This document shows, in pieces, positions 7,281 through 13,796 of a stretch of 20,454 bases of DNA (position 1 is the stretch's first letter; the number at the start of each line of letters is the position of its first letter). The stretch lies in contig JAUVSB010000003.1 in assembly GCA_030597275.1 (NCBI GenBank), positions 1 through 20,454 on the forward strand, in the 5' to 3' direction. This DNA comes from Gammaproteobacteria bacterium (GTDB taxonomy: Bacteria > Pseudomonadota > Gammaproteobacteria > BMS3Bbin11). A program made the position numbers and the translations under genes. Under the pieces are notes generated by a model. That model made no database searches and was not told the origin of the DNA. It saw nothing but the letters and a program-made list of their open reading frames with translations.

Positions 7281-9212
7281 TTAACCCTCCGAAATAGTTT
7301 GACTCTTGGTGGAAACCTCTTTGTTCATTAGCTCGGCAAATTCTTCTACCGTCATTGAACCCAGGTCTTCACCCTTTTGTGTACGAACAGAAACAGCGCC
7401 TCCTTCCACCTCACGGTTACCCACCACAAGAAGATATGGAATGCGCTGTATTGTGTGCTCGCGAATTTTAAAGCCGATCTTCTCATTTCTCAAGTCCGAA
7501 TTGACTCTGAAACCCTGTTTTTTCAAGGTTTTTTCAATATTTGTGGCAAATTCAGCCTGATCGTCGGTAATATTCATCACCACAGCCTGTACCGGTGCCA
7601 GCCAGAGCGGCAACAGACCCGCAGATTCTTCAAGCAAAATACCGATAAAACGCTCCAATGAACCCAGTATTGCGCGGTGCAACATGACTGGCACCTGCTT
7701 ATTGCCTTCATGATCTATATAGCTGGCATCGAGTCGTCCGGGCATGGAAAAATCAACCTGTATGGTTCCGCACTGCCAGATACGGCCAATGCTATCTTTC
7801 AGTGAGAACTCTATCTTCGGTCCATAAAAGGCACCCTCACCCGGTTGCAGATCCCATTCCAGTTTCTTGGCGTCCAAAGACTGCTGAAGAGCAAGTTCTG
7901 CTTTATCCCAGTCTTCGTCCTTTCCTACCCGCTGTTCCGGTCGGGTTGAAAGTTTGATGATAATTTCTTCGAAACCGAAGTCCCGATACACTTCAAATAA
8001 AAGATCAATGAAATCTGAAACTTCATCCTGGATCTGGTCCTCTGTACAGAAGATATGTGCATCATCCTGAACAAAGTTACGCAAACGCATAATGCCGTGC
8101 AGGGTACCGGAGGGTTCGTTACGATGACAAGAGCCAAACTCAGCAAGCCTTAATGGCAGATCACGGTAACTCTTCAGGCCCTGGTTAAAGATCTGGATAT
8201 GAGCCGGGCAGTTCATCGGCTTGATCGCATAATCACGGTTTTCCGATGAGGTAGTAAACATATCATCGTGAAATTTGTCCCAGTGCCCGGATTTTTCCCA
8301 CAATGAACGGTCAATTATTTGAGGAGTATGCACTTCCTGGTAATCGTGCTGACGTAACTGTGCGCGAATATAATTTTCAACAATTTGATATATACGCCAA
8401 CCCTTATCATGCCAGTACACCATACCCGGTGCCTGTTCCTGCAGATGGAACAGATCCATCTGTTTGGCCAGCTTACGATGATCACGCTTCTCTGCTTCTT
8501 CAAGGCGATGTAGATAGGCGTTCAGCGCCTTCTTATCAGTCCAGGCCGTACCGTAAATGCGCTGCAACATCTCATTATCCGAATCGCCACGCCAGTAAGC
8601 CCCGGCAAGTTTCATCAGCTTAAAAGCCTTACCCAGCTTACCTGTACTTGGCAGATGCGGCCCGCGGCAGACATCGAACCAGTCACCCTGACGGTAGATG
8701 GAGACCTCTTCCCCTACAGGGATGATGTCATCAATAATCTCGACCTTGTAGTCTTCACCCATTTCAGCAAAGATCTTCATTGCTTCTTGCCTGTCCAGCA
8801 CTTCACGCTGTATAGGCAAATCCCGTTTAACAATTTCATGCATCTTCTGCTCGATCTTATTCAGATCGGCCGGCGTAAAGGCCTCATCCCGGGCAAAATC
8901 ATAATAAAAACCATCTTCAATGGCCGGGCCGATCGTCACCTGTGTACCGGGAAATAACTCCTGAACAGCCTGCGCCATAATATGCGCCGCATCATGACGA
9001 AACAGCTCCAGCGCATCATCATCACGAGATGTTACAATGGCCAATGAGGCATCATCACTCATAACATAACTGGCATCGACCAGTTCACCATCAACACGGC
9101 CTGCTAACGTCGCCTTGGCTAGCCCAGGTCCGATATCTTCAGCGACCTGTAAAACAGAAACAGGGGACTCAAAGGATCGTGTCGATCCATCAGGAAGGGT
9201 AATAACAGGCAT
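7281..9212 (-). CDS. thrS: Threonine--tRNA ligase
   Basis: The 643-residue class II synthetase has the family's full domain order. A TGS domain occupies about 1-62 (MPVITLPDGSTRSF). The N2 editing domain has HDAAHIMAQAVQELFPG and the YYDF block. The catalytic core has PMNCPAHIQIF, carrying a zinc-ligand cysteine, plus LRLAEFGSCHRNEPSGTLHG and MLHRAILGSLERFIGIL. The anticodon-binding domain is about 540-643 (APVQAVVMNITDDQ, LRNEKIGFKIREH). It charges tRNA-Thr and hydrolyses misacylated Ser-tRNA-Thr. It starts after a GAGG ribosome-binding site and overlaps the infC control region at its 3' end. tRNA-Val lies 85 bp upstream on the same strand. Confidence 0.98.
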   Translation of the reverse strand: MPVITLPDGSTRSFESPVSVLQVAEDIGPGLAKATLAGRVDGELVDASYVMSDDASLAIVTSRDDDALELFRHDAAHIMAQAVQELFPGTQVTIGPAIEDGFYYDFARDEAFTPADLNKIEQKMHEIVKRDLPIQREVLDRQEAMKIFAEMGEDYKVEIIDDIIPVGEEVSIYRQGDWFDVCRGPHLPSTGKLGKAFKLMKLAGAYWRGDSDNEMLQRIYGTAWTDKKALNAYLHRLEEAEKRDHRKLAKQMDLFHLQEQAPGMVYWHDKGWRIYQIVENYIRAQLRQHDYQEVHTPQIIDRSLWEKSGHWDKFHDDMFTTSSENRDYAIKPMNCPAHIQIFNQGLKSYRDLPLRLAEFGSCHRNEPSGTLHGIMRLRNFVQDDAHIFCTEDQIQDEVSDFIDLLFEVYRDFGFEEIIIKLSTRPEQRVGKDEDWDKAELALQQSLDAKKLEWDLQPGEGAFYGPKIEFSLKDSIGRIWQCGTIQVDFSMPGRLDASYIDHEGNKQVPVMLHRAILGSLERFIGILLEESAGLLPLWLAPVQAVVMNITDDQAEFATNIEKTLKKQGFRVNSDLRNEKIGFKIREHTIQRIPYLLVVGNREVEGGAVSVRTQKGEDLGSMTVEEFAELMNKEVSTKSQTISEG

Positions 9213-9233
9213 GATCTTAACCTCGTCTCAGTG

Positions 9234-9254
9234 GCGGCCCTTACTAGAGGCCGC
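9234..9254 (-). promoter_or_regulatory. Dyad in the thrS leader
   Basis: GCGGCC and GGCCGC are separated by 9 nt, about 22 nt before the thrS start. There is no U-run, so it is not a normal terminator. E. coli ThrRS represses its own mRNA through stem-loops in the leader. This dyad is a candidate for such an element, or a processing boundary after tRNA-Val; neither is demonstrated. Confidence 0.3.
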
Positions 9255-9296
9255 GTGAATGGGATGAACTCCCGGATGTTTAGAATAAAAATATAT

Positions 9297-9371
9297 TGGT
9301 AGGCACGAGCGGGGTCGAACCGCTGACCACTACCATGTCAAGGTAGTGCTCTACCACTGAGCTACGCGCCT
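9297..9371 (-). tRNA. tRNA-Val, anticodon GAC
   Basis: The minus strand folds into a 75-nt cloverleaf. The acceptor stem is AGGCGCG/CGTGCCT with one G-U pair. The D-arm is GCTCAGTGGTAGAGC, the anticodon arm CTACC-TTGACAT-GGTAG and the T-arm AGCGG-TTCGACC-CCGCT, with an encoded ACCA end. Anticodon GAC reads valine GUC/GUU. It is followed by ATATATTTTTATT, a possible weak termination or processing site before thrS. Confidence 0.96.
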
Positions 9372-9383
9372 GTAAGGCCGCGG

Positions 9384-9412
9384 ATTATGGAATAAATCAC
9401 ACTTCTATGCAA
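9384..9412 (-). promoter_or_regulatory. Sigma-70 promoter for tRNA-Val (and possibly the thrS operon)
   Basis: On the minus strand TTGCAT (9412-9407) and CATAAT (9389-9384) are separated by exactly 17 bp. They lie just upstream of tRNA-Val, and a GC-rich CCGCGGCC discriminator follows, as at stringently controlled stable-RNA promoters. The match is good by eye but has not been scored. Confidence 0.65.
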
Positions 9413-9576
9413 GCCCTGAAAGCATTGATATTACTGTAATACAGATGACTATTACATTTTTTACATGACCCGTCTCAAGTCACATATTTTCCTGTATTCA
9501 GGCAAATAGTGTTCTATTCACGGGTCAATATTTTCGAAAATTAACAAACAGTAAAAAATAGACCTACATAGAAAGA

Positions 9577-10033
9577 CTACTCACATTTACGAATAATGCT
9601 TGCCTTACCCAGCACTGTCACACCCTGCTCTTTTTCATCCTTAGCCAGCACCGGCCACACCATCTTTGGTCGTAGCCAGGTGGGCCTTACAGTGGAGGTT
9701 AATCTCCGTTTTTGACATGACATTCACTTTGTTATGTATGCAGTACCAGCCATTAGGATTCATCAGATACATTCTTGCCACTGACATGACACTGACATTT
9801 GGCTTTATTAGAACCAGTTCCGGTACAGCGGTAACACTGGTGTCATTTATATTTCCACCAATACCAAAGACCTTCACCTTCTTGCCAATAACTCTATATT
9901 TCGGTTTGCTGGCATTGAAAGGATGGGTACCCCAGTTTTTCATACATAAGCGAACGGCTTCATATTCATCTGCGACAGCTGTTGAAGTTATTAATACAAA
10001 AATGAAAATTACTGATATTAGTTGCTTGGCCAT
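9577..10033 (-). pseudogene. Secreted protein of unknown function with VxV(F/M/L) repeats, frameshifted near its 3' end
   Basis: The open frame from ATG 10033 stops after 130 residues (9641). It has a signal peptide (MAKQLISVIFIFVLITSTAVA, cleavage before DEYEA) and motifs KNWGTHPF, KVKVFGIGG, NVSVMS, NPNGWYC and KVNVMS. Past the stop, the neighbouring frame continues without interruption to TAG at 9577, reading VLAKDEKEQGVTVLGKAS and ending RKCE. Removing one G from the GG at 9651-9652 joins the two into a 151-residue protein with KDGVAVLAKDEKEQGVTVLG, which restores two more copies of the VxVL repeat. I therefore read this as a one-base insertion (real or assembly error) in an exported protein. 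Spaced VxV repeats suggest beta-strand stacking. No function is assigned. Confidence 0.65.
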
Positions 10034-10072
10034 GTGTCGATTACTCTACTCTGATAATTTCAAGGCAAAAAA

Positions 10073-10098
10073 AACGACCCGTATCTCTACGGATCGTT
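10073..10098 (-). terminator. Intrinsic terminator after the OmpA-domain gene
   Basis: On the minus strand AACGATCCGTA-GAGA-TACGGGTCGTT forms an 11-bp stem with one G-U pair, followed by TTTTTT. It lies 22 nt past the stop of the OmpA-domain gene. The opposite strand also carries a T-run, so weak bidirectional action is possible. Confidence 0.9.
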
Positions 10099-10119
10099 TT
10101 TTATCAAAACTAATAGTAA

Positions 10120-10743
10120 TTAGTCTTTAATTACGTCAAGCTCTACACGACGGTTTCTGATGCGACCAGCACGTGTGCTGTTATCAGCAATCGGGTTAGC
10201 TTCGCCCATTCCTTTAACAATCATGTGGCCGCGATCTGTACCTTTAGAAACCATATAATCAGCTACAGCATTGGCACGTCGCTCAGACAGTTTCTGGTTA
10301 TAAGCTTCTGGGCCAGATGTATCGGTATAGCCGGTAACATTGATGTGGCTCAATTCTTTCTGCAACAACTCTTTATATGGTGCCAGACGTGTATAGGCAT
10401 TATCAAGTATCGCTTTATCTTCAGTAGTCAACACAGCACTATCGAATGCAAACTGAAGATTGTTGATAACGACATGCTCAAGTACAGTGCCCTCTTCAAC
10501 AATGGCAATTTCTACTTTTTCTGGTTCTTTCTTTACAACAACCTTTGGTGCGTCTCCACATTCTTCCAGAAGTTTAGTTGTCTTGCTAGAAGATCTCACA
10601 CAATCCTTGTTGCTGTCTCTAACCAGTGTGCCATCGCCACTTCTAACGTAGCTATTTACTTTCTTTTCACCGGCTTGCGCAGGCAGTGTGCTAGCGACCA
10701 GGAGTCCTAGAGCTGCTACTAATATTTTTCTTGAATGTTTCAT
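10120..10743 (-). CDS. OmpA-family outer membrane/peptidoglycan-associated protein
   Basis: The 207-residue precursor has a signal peptide (1-24, cleavage after AQA) with no lipobox cysteine. A short N-terminal region follows with two cysteines (48 and 62, DSNKDCVR and LEECGD), then a Lys/Glu/Val-rich linker (about 66-82). The C-terminal OmpA-like domain is at about 92-205: FAFDSAVL, VTGYTDTSG with Asp141, NQKLSERRANAV with the paired Arg155/156, and GRIRNRRVEL. The Asp and Arg are the residues that bind diaminopimelate in OmpA. There is no beta-barrel, so it probably bridges the envelope as a soluble or peptidoglycan-bound periplasmic protein. It stands alone, with its own terminator and the rhodanese terminator upstream. 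Confidence 0.88.
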   Translation of the reverse strand: MKHSRKILVAALGLLVASTLPAQAGEKKVNSYVRSGDGTLVRDSNKDCVRSSSKTTKLLEECGDAPKVVVKKEPEKVEIAIVEEGTVLEHVVINNLQFAFDSAVLTTEDKAILDNAYTRLAPYKELLQKELSHINVTGYTDTSGPEAYNQKLSERRANAVADYMVSKGTDRGHMIVKGMGEANPIADNSTRAGRIRNRRVELDVIKD

Positions 10744-10960
10744 GTGCTTCCCTTAATTGTTGGTATTGAACGATTGTATAAATTTTTCATTATGGCGCGT
10801 ATCACTTAATTCTATTATTAATTGTAAAATAATATAAGTGTTTTTTGCGAATTATTCCTCTCAATCAGGATAATTTGTACAATAAAATGAGAAAACCACG
10901 CTTAAATCTGCTTAATTACCCTATCAATTCCCCAGGCTATAAGGTTATTTAAATAAAAAA

Positions 10961-10978
10961 ACCGCCCAGATGGGCGGT
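10961..10978 (-). terminator. Intrinsic terminator after the rhodanese gene
   Basis: On the minus strand ACCGCCC-ATCT-GGGCGGT forms a 7-bp GC-rich stem with a 4-nt loop, followed by TTTTTTTATTT. It lies 30 nt past the rhodanese stop and ends the secreted-peptide/rhodanese unit. No gene is evident in the AT-rich 217 bp between it and the OmpA-domain gene. Confidence 0.93.
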
Positions 10979-11007
10979 AAGGGTATTACAACAGCTTGGA
11001 GGATCTG

Positions 11008-11688
11008 TTACTTCTTCACATTGTGTTTCATGTAGCTTTCTTTGGTGTTGCTGCCTTCAACAGTGTTGAAACCAAGACTGCTCCAGGCCTGCATGCCACC
11101 GCGGTACCAGAGAATTTTTTCACCTGGGAAACCCATTGCTAGCAGACTTTTAATGTTCGCTGGAGACTGGCCACACCAGTACCCATTACAGAAAAAGATA
11201 GTTTTATGTGCGCCGCTGAAGTCCCAGCTGTCATCTTCTCTCTGCTTACCACCAAGGTATTCCAGGTGCTCACCCATGGTAATTGCATCAGCGCTTTTGC
11301 CAATTTCTTTGAATGGAACGTTTACCGCGCCTGGAATGGTGCCGCTTTTGCCATTGATCCAGTCAGGTGTGCGAGAATCGACCAGCAGTGCATCACCCAT
11401 TTTCACGTGATGCAGCAGTTCGACTTCACCAATAGTTTTTACAGTTGGATCCAGTGAAATTGGGAAAACACAGAAAGGAGGACAAGGGCGTGAAGTTTTT
11501 TCATAAAACTTGCTGATTTTCGCTTTGTTGTCCTGGTTACGCTGGATAGTTACTTTTTTACCCAGATGCATCGTGTCAACAGACATGATTGTCTTGGTAA
11601 TACCTACGGGCTTTCCTGCCAGGGCAACACTTGAAGCTGCCAGGGCAATAAGCATAACGCTACCTGTTAAAGTCTTTTTTAAGTTCAT
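11008..11688 (-). CDS. Periplasmic rhodanese-domain sulfurtransferase
   Basis: The precursor has a signal peptide (MNLKKTLTGSVMLIALAAS to VALA, then GKP), so it acts in the periplasm. The rhodanese domain (about 85-210) shows LLVDSRTP, IPGAVNVPF, the active-site loop FFCNGYWCGQSP and LWYRGGMQAWSSLGF. Cys168, counted from the upstream ATG at 11691, is the likely persulfide-forming residue, with Cys173 nearby. A second pair, CPPFC (70/74), lies before the domain and recurs in related proteins of sulfur bacteria as I recall them. I chose the second of two tandem ATGs because GGAGG lies 7 nt from it rather than 4. It follows the small Lys-rich gene by about 60 nt and probably shares its sigma-54 promoter. 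The substrate is unknown. Confidence 0.88.
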   Translation of the reverse strand: MNLKKTLTGSVMLIALAASSVALAGKPVGITKTIMSVDTMHLGKKVTIQRNQDNKAKISKFYEKTSRPCPPFCVFPISLDPTVKTIGEVELLHHVKMGDALLVDSRTPDWINGKSGTIPGAVNVPFKEIGKSADAITMGEHLEYLGGKQREDDSWDFSGAHKTIFFCNGYWCGQSPANIKSLLAMGFPGEKILWYRGGMQAWSSLGFNTVEGSNTKESYMKHNVKK

Positions 11689-11750
11689 CATTTCCCCTCC
11701 GGGAGTTAGTTTTGGTGATAAATCGATATAGTTTATTTAGATTGTACGAA

Positions 11751-11939
11751 TTAATCGCAATCAGGCTCTTCTTCATCGGCCTTTTTATCGCCAGCTTTTT
11801 TATCGCCGGCCTTTTTGTCGTCCGCTTTCTTTTCTGACCCTGAATCGGCGGCGGTGGCTGCCTCTTTAGAATCTTCAGCAAAAACTATCGGACTACCCAA
11901 TAGTGCTAGTAATGCAAATATTGTGATAAAAAATTTCAT
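11751..11939 (-). CDS. Small secreted Lys/Asp/Ala-rich peptide
   Basis: The 62-residue product has a clear signal peptide (MKFFITIFALLALLGSPIVFA, cleavage before EDSKE). The mature part of about 41 residues is low-complexity: EKKADDKKAGDKKAGDKKAD, then EEEPDCD. The DKKAG unit repeats in tandem, and a single cysteine lies two residues from the end. A GGAGAAG ribosome-binding site supports the start. It is the first gene downstream of the sigma-54 promoter at 12043-12059 and precedes the rhodanese gene. I do not recognise the family. The lone C-terminal Cys next to a sulfurtransferase would suit a sulfur carrier or metal/thiol ligand, but this is speculation. Confidence 0.7.
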   Translation of the reverse strand: MKFFITIFALLALLGSPIVFAEDSKEAATAADSGSEKKADDKKAGDKKAGDKKADEEEPDCD

Positions 11940-12042
11940 AATCTTCTCCGAGTATGTTGTAAGTCTGCAGCAGGCTCTTTATTGTATTTAAATGAATTGA
12001 CCCAGATGTATTTGGATGCGCTGTTGACCTGACTGAAGTACT

Positions 12043-12059
12043 AGCAGTTAACGTGCCAA
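12043..12059 (-). promoter_or_regulatory. Sigma-54 (RpoN) -24/-12 promoter for the secreted-peptide/rhodanese unit
   Basis: The minus strand reads TTGGCACGTTAACTGCT. Against the consensus TTGGCACG-N4-TTGCW, the -24 element is perfect, the GG-to-GC spacing is correct and only one base of the -12 element differs (CTGCT). The predicted start near 12032 gives a 93-nt leader before the small secreted-peptide gene. A sigma-54 activator is encoded divergently less than 320 bp away, which strengthens the call. Confidence 0.8.
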
Positions 12060-12158
12060 CATTAAAAATAATAATTAAAAGTCCTGAAAACGTATATTTA
12101 AAGTGCTTTTTACTCGGATAGCTTTATTCGATACATTTACAAATTATTAAAATAATAG

Positions 12159-12205
12159 TGACAAACATGACAAAAGCATGACATGCTGTGTCATACTTGA
12201 TGACA
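12159..12205. promoter_or_regulatory. Phased TGACA half-sites, candidate activator-binding (UAS) element
   Basis: TGACA occurs at 12159, 12168, 12179 and 12201, and its inverse TGTCA at 12189. Starts are 9-12 bp apart, so they fall on roughly one face of the helix. ATGACA-N5-TGTCAT (12178-12194) is a dyad. The cluster lies about 127-173 bp upstream of the predicted sigma-54 transcription start, the usual place for an enhancer-binding protein, and also upstream of the activator gene. Confidence 0.6.
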
Positions 12206-12324
12206 GAGTGGCAGGCCGCATATCCTCACAGGATAAAAACAATTTAATAAAGCGGTTACACAATAAGAAATATAACAATGGTATTACAACGGACGAACTC
12301 CCAGGAACGTCCACAACGGTGGAG

Positions 12325-12342
12325 ACCCATTTGATAATGGGT
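12325..12342 (+). promoter_or_regulatory. Hairpin between a GGTGGAG Shine-Dalgarno and the activator start codon
   Basis: ACCCAT-TTGATA-ATGGGT is a perfect 6-bp stem. GGAG (12321-12324) directly precedes it and AATAAAAT (8 nt) then ATG follow. Linear spacing is 26 nt, too far for initiation, but folding the hairpin leaves 8 nt, which is optimal. No other Shine-Dalgarno is visible. Confidence 0.5.
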
Positions 12343-12350
12343 AATAAAAT

Positions 12351-13742
12351 ATGAGTAACAAAAATATCGACGCCCCGCACTGCAAGGATATTATCGACCT
12401 GATTCCCGAACCCTTTGTAGTCATTAATAAAGACTATAAAATCGTTGCTGCAAACAGGCGCTATCGCAAAAAATATGAGCATGACGGTGCTGTAATCATC
12501 GGAAAAACTTGTCACCGCGTTTCACATAACTCCGATATCCCCTGCCATGAGCATGGTGAACATTGTCCGCTAAAAAGTGTTTTTGACACCGGGCGCCCGA
12601 CAGAAGTTATCCATGTTCACTACGATAAGCATGGTGGAGAAGAACACGTACAATTGCGCGCCCAACCTATACTCGATGAGGATGGAAACGTGAAATACAT
12701 GGCTGAATCGATGATCTGCCTGGATGATATCGATAAAGCAGAAAAGATCCTGATTGGTCGATCAAACGCAATGATTCGCTTAACCAGCTTGTTGCAAAGA
12801 GTAGCGCCAACACGCTCAACCGTTCTTTTAACCGGTGAAAGTGGTGCAGGTAAAGAAAGAGTAGCGGAATATATACATCAATTTTCAAATTGTCATAAAG
12901 GGCCCTTTGTTATCGTTGATTGTTCAACCCTTGGTGAGCAGCTTATAGAAAGTGAACTATTTGGACATGAAAAAGGTGCCTTTACCGGTGCGACAGATAA
13001 AAAGACGGGTCTGATTGAATCTGCCAATACGGGCACCCTGTTCATAGATGAAATTTCGGAATTAGCCCTGCCAATGCAGACAAAACTTCTGCGTTTTCTT
13101 GAAACAGGGACATACAGAACAGTAGGTGGCACCCAATATAAACAGGTAGATGTACGTATCATCGCAGCCACCAATCGTAATTTACGTCAAATGGTGGAAG
13201 ATAAAAAATTCAGAAATGATTTATTCTTCCGCCTTACAGCCTTCCCTGTTGAAATACCTCCTTTGCGTGATCGCAAAGATGATCTGCCTGCACTTGCAGA
13301 ACATTTTCTGTCAACAATTGAAGGTGGGACAGCGCATATTCCATTGTCGGAAGATGTCATAGAAGAATTGTTTAAATATGATTACCCGGGCAATGTCCGT
13401 GAATTACGCAATATTATGGAAAGAGCCTGTATCCTGGCCAGCCTTGATACCATGACACCTGATCATCTTATTTTTGAACAATTCACCTACATAAATTCAA
13501 AATCAGAAGTTGTTAATTCACCTGACGAGTATACTATTCCTGACTCCGATGACTATTCTTTTCTTAATAGAAGCCAGGGCAGGCATGATAAAGATCGCAT
13601 CCTTAGCGCCCTCAGACAATGTAACGGCAATCGTTCACGTGCCGCTGATTTGCTGGGTGTCAGTGAGCGAACTATCTATCGCTATGTAAAAAGATTACGT
13701 GCTGAAAAGTTAGCGCCAACGAATCTGGGGCAGCTTGATTAG
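12351..13742 (+). CDS. Sigma-54-dependent activator: Cys/His-rich PAS, AAA+, Fis-type HTH
   Basis: The 463-residue protein has three parts. The N-terminal PAS-like sensor (about 10-125) carries a Cys/His cluster: C54-H55-x3-H59-x5-C65-H66-x-H68-x2-H71-C72-P. The AAA+ sigma-54 interaction domain (about 135-365) has Walker A GESGAGKE (162-169), the sigma-54 contact loop GAFTGA (209-214), Walker B LFIDE (230-234) and FRLTAFPVEIPPLRDR. The C-terminal Fis-type helix-turn-helix is at about 413-450 (GNRSRAADLLGVSERTIYRY). It lacks a phosphoacceptor receiver domain, so it senses directly, perhaps redox state, metal or sulfur species through the cluster. The start is fixed by an in-frame TAA two codons upstream. 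The divergent sigma-54 promoter and TGACA cluster make the rhodanese unit the likely target. Confidence 0.93.
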   Translation: MSNKNIDAPHCKDIIDLIPEPFVVINKDYKIVAANRRYRKKYEHDGAVIIGKTCHRVSHNSDIPCHEHGEHCPLKSVFDTGRPTEVIHVHYDKHGGEEHVQLRAQPILDEDGNVKYMAESMICLDDIDKAEKILIGRSNAMIRLTSLLQRVAPTRSTVLLTGESGAGKERVAEYIHQFSNCHKGPFVIVDCSTLGEQLIESELFGHEKGAFTGATDKKTGLIESANTGTLFIDEISELALPMQTKLLRFLETGTYRTVGGTQYKQVDVRIIAATNRNLRQMVEDKKFRNDLFFRLTAFPVEIPPLRDRKDDLPALAEHFLSTIEGGTAHIPLSEDVIEELFKYDYPGNVRELRNIMERACILASLDTMTPDHLIFEQFTYINSKSEVVNSPDEYTIPDSDDYSFLNRSQGRHDKDRILSALRQCNGNRSRAADLLGVSERTIYRYVKRLRAEKLAPTNLGQLD

Positions 13743-13796
13743 AGCCATACCCAGATCCGTCCCTATAAATAGTGTTAAGTAAATAACGCATAAATA

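Larger units (their letters stand above)
11940..12350. other. 411-bp divergent regulatory region
   Basis: No coding region is supported here; reading frames are short and AT-rich. The stretch separates the minus-strand secreted-peptide/rhodanese unit from the plus-strand sigma-54 activator. It contains a sigma-54 promoter, a cluster of TGACA half-sites and a hairpin before the activator start, each listed separately. The 12061-12158 segment between promoter and half-sites is very AT-rich, which suits DNA bending. I saw no convincing IHF consensus in it. Confidence 0.8.

Noticed and set aside
9666..10130. 154-codon plus-strand open frame opposite the secreted-protein gene
   Set aside because: It is antisense to a gene with a signal peptide and coherent repeats. 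It lacks a ribosome-binding site and recognisable features and reads through a terminator hairpin.
12207..12225. Possible second sigma-54 promoter on the plus strand before the activator (TGGCAGGCCGCATAT)
   Set aside because: The GG element is present but the required GC dinucleotide is absent at the fixed spacing.
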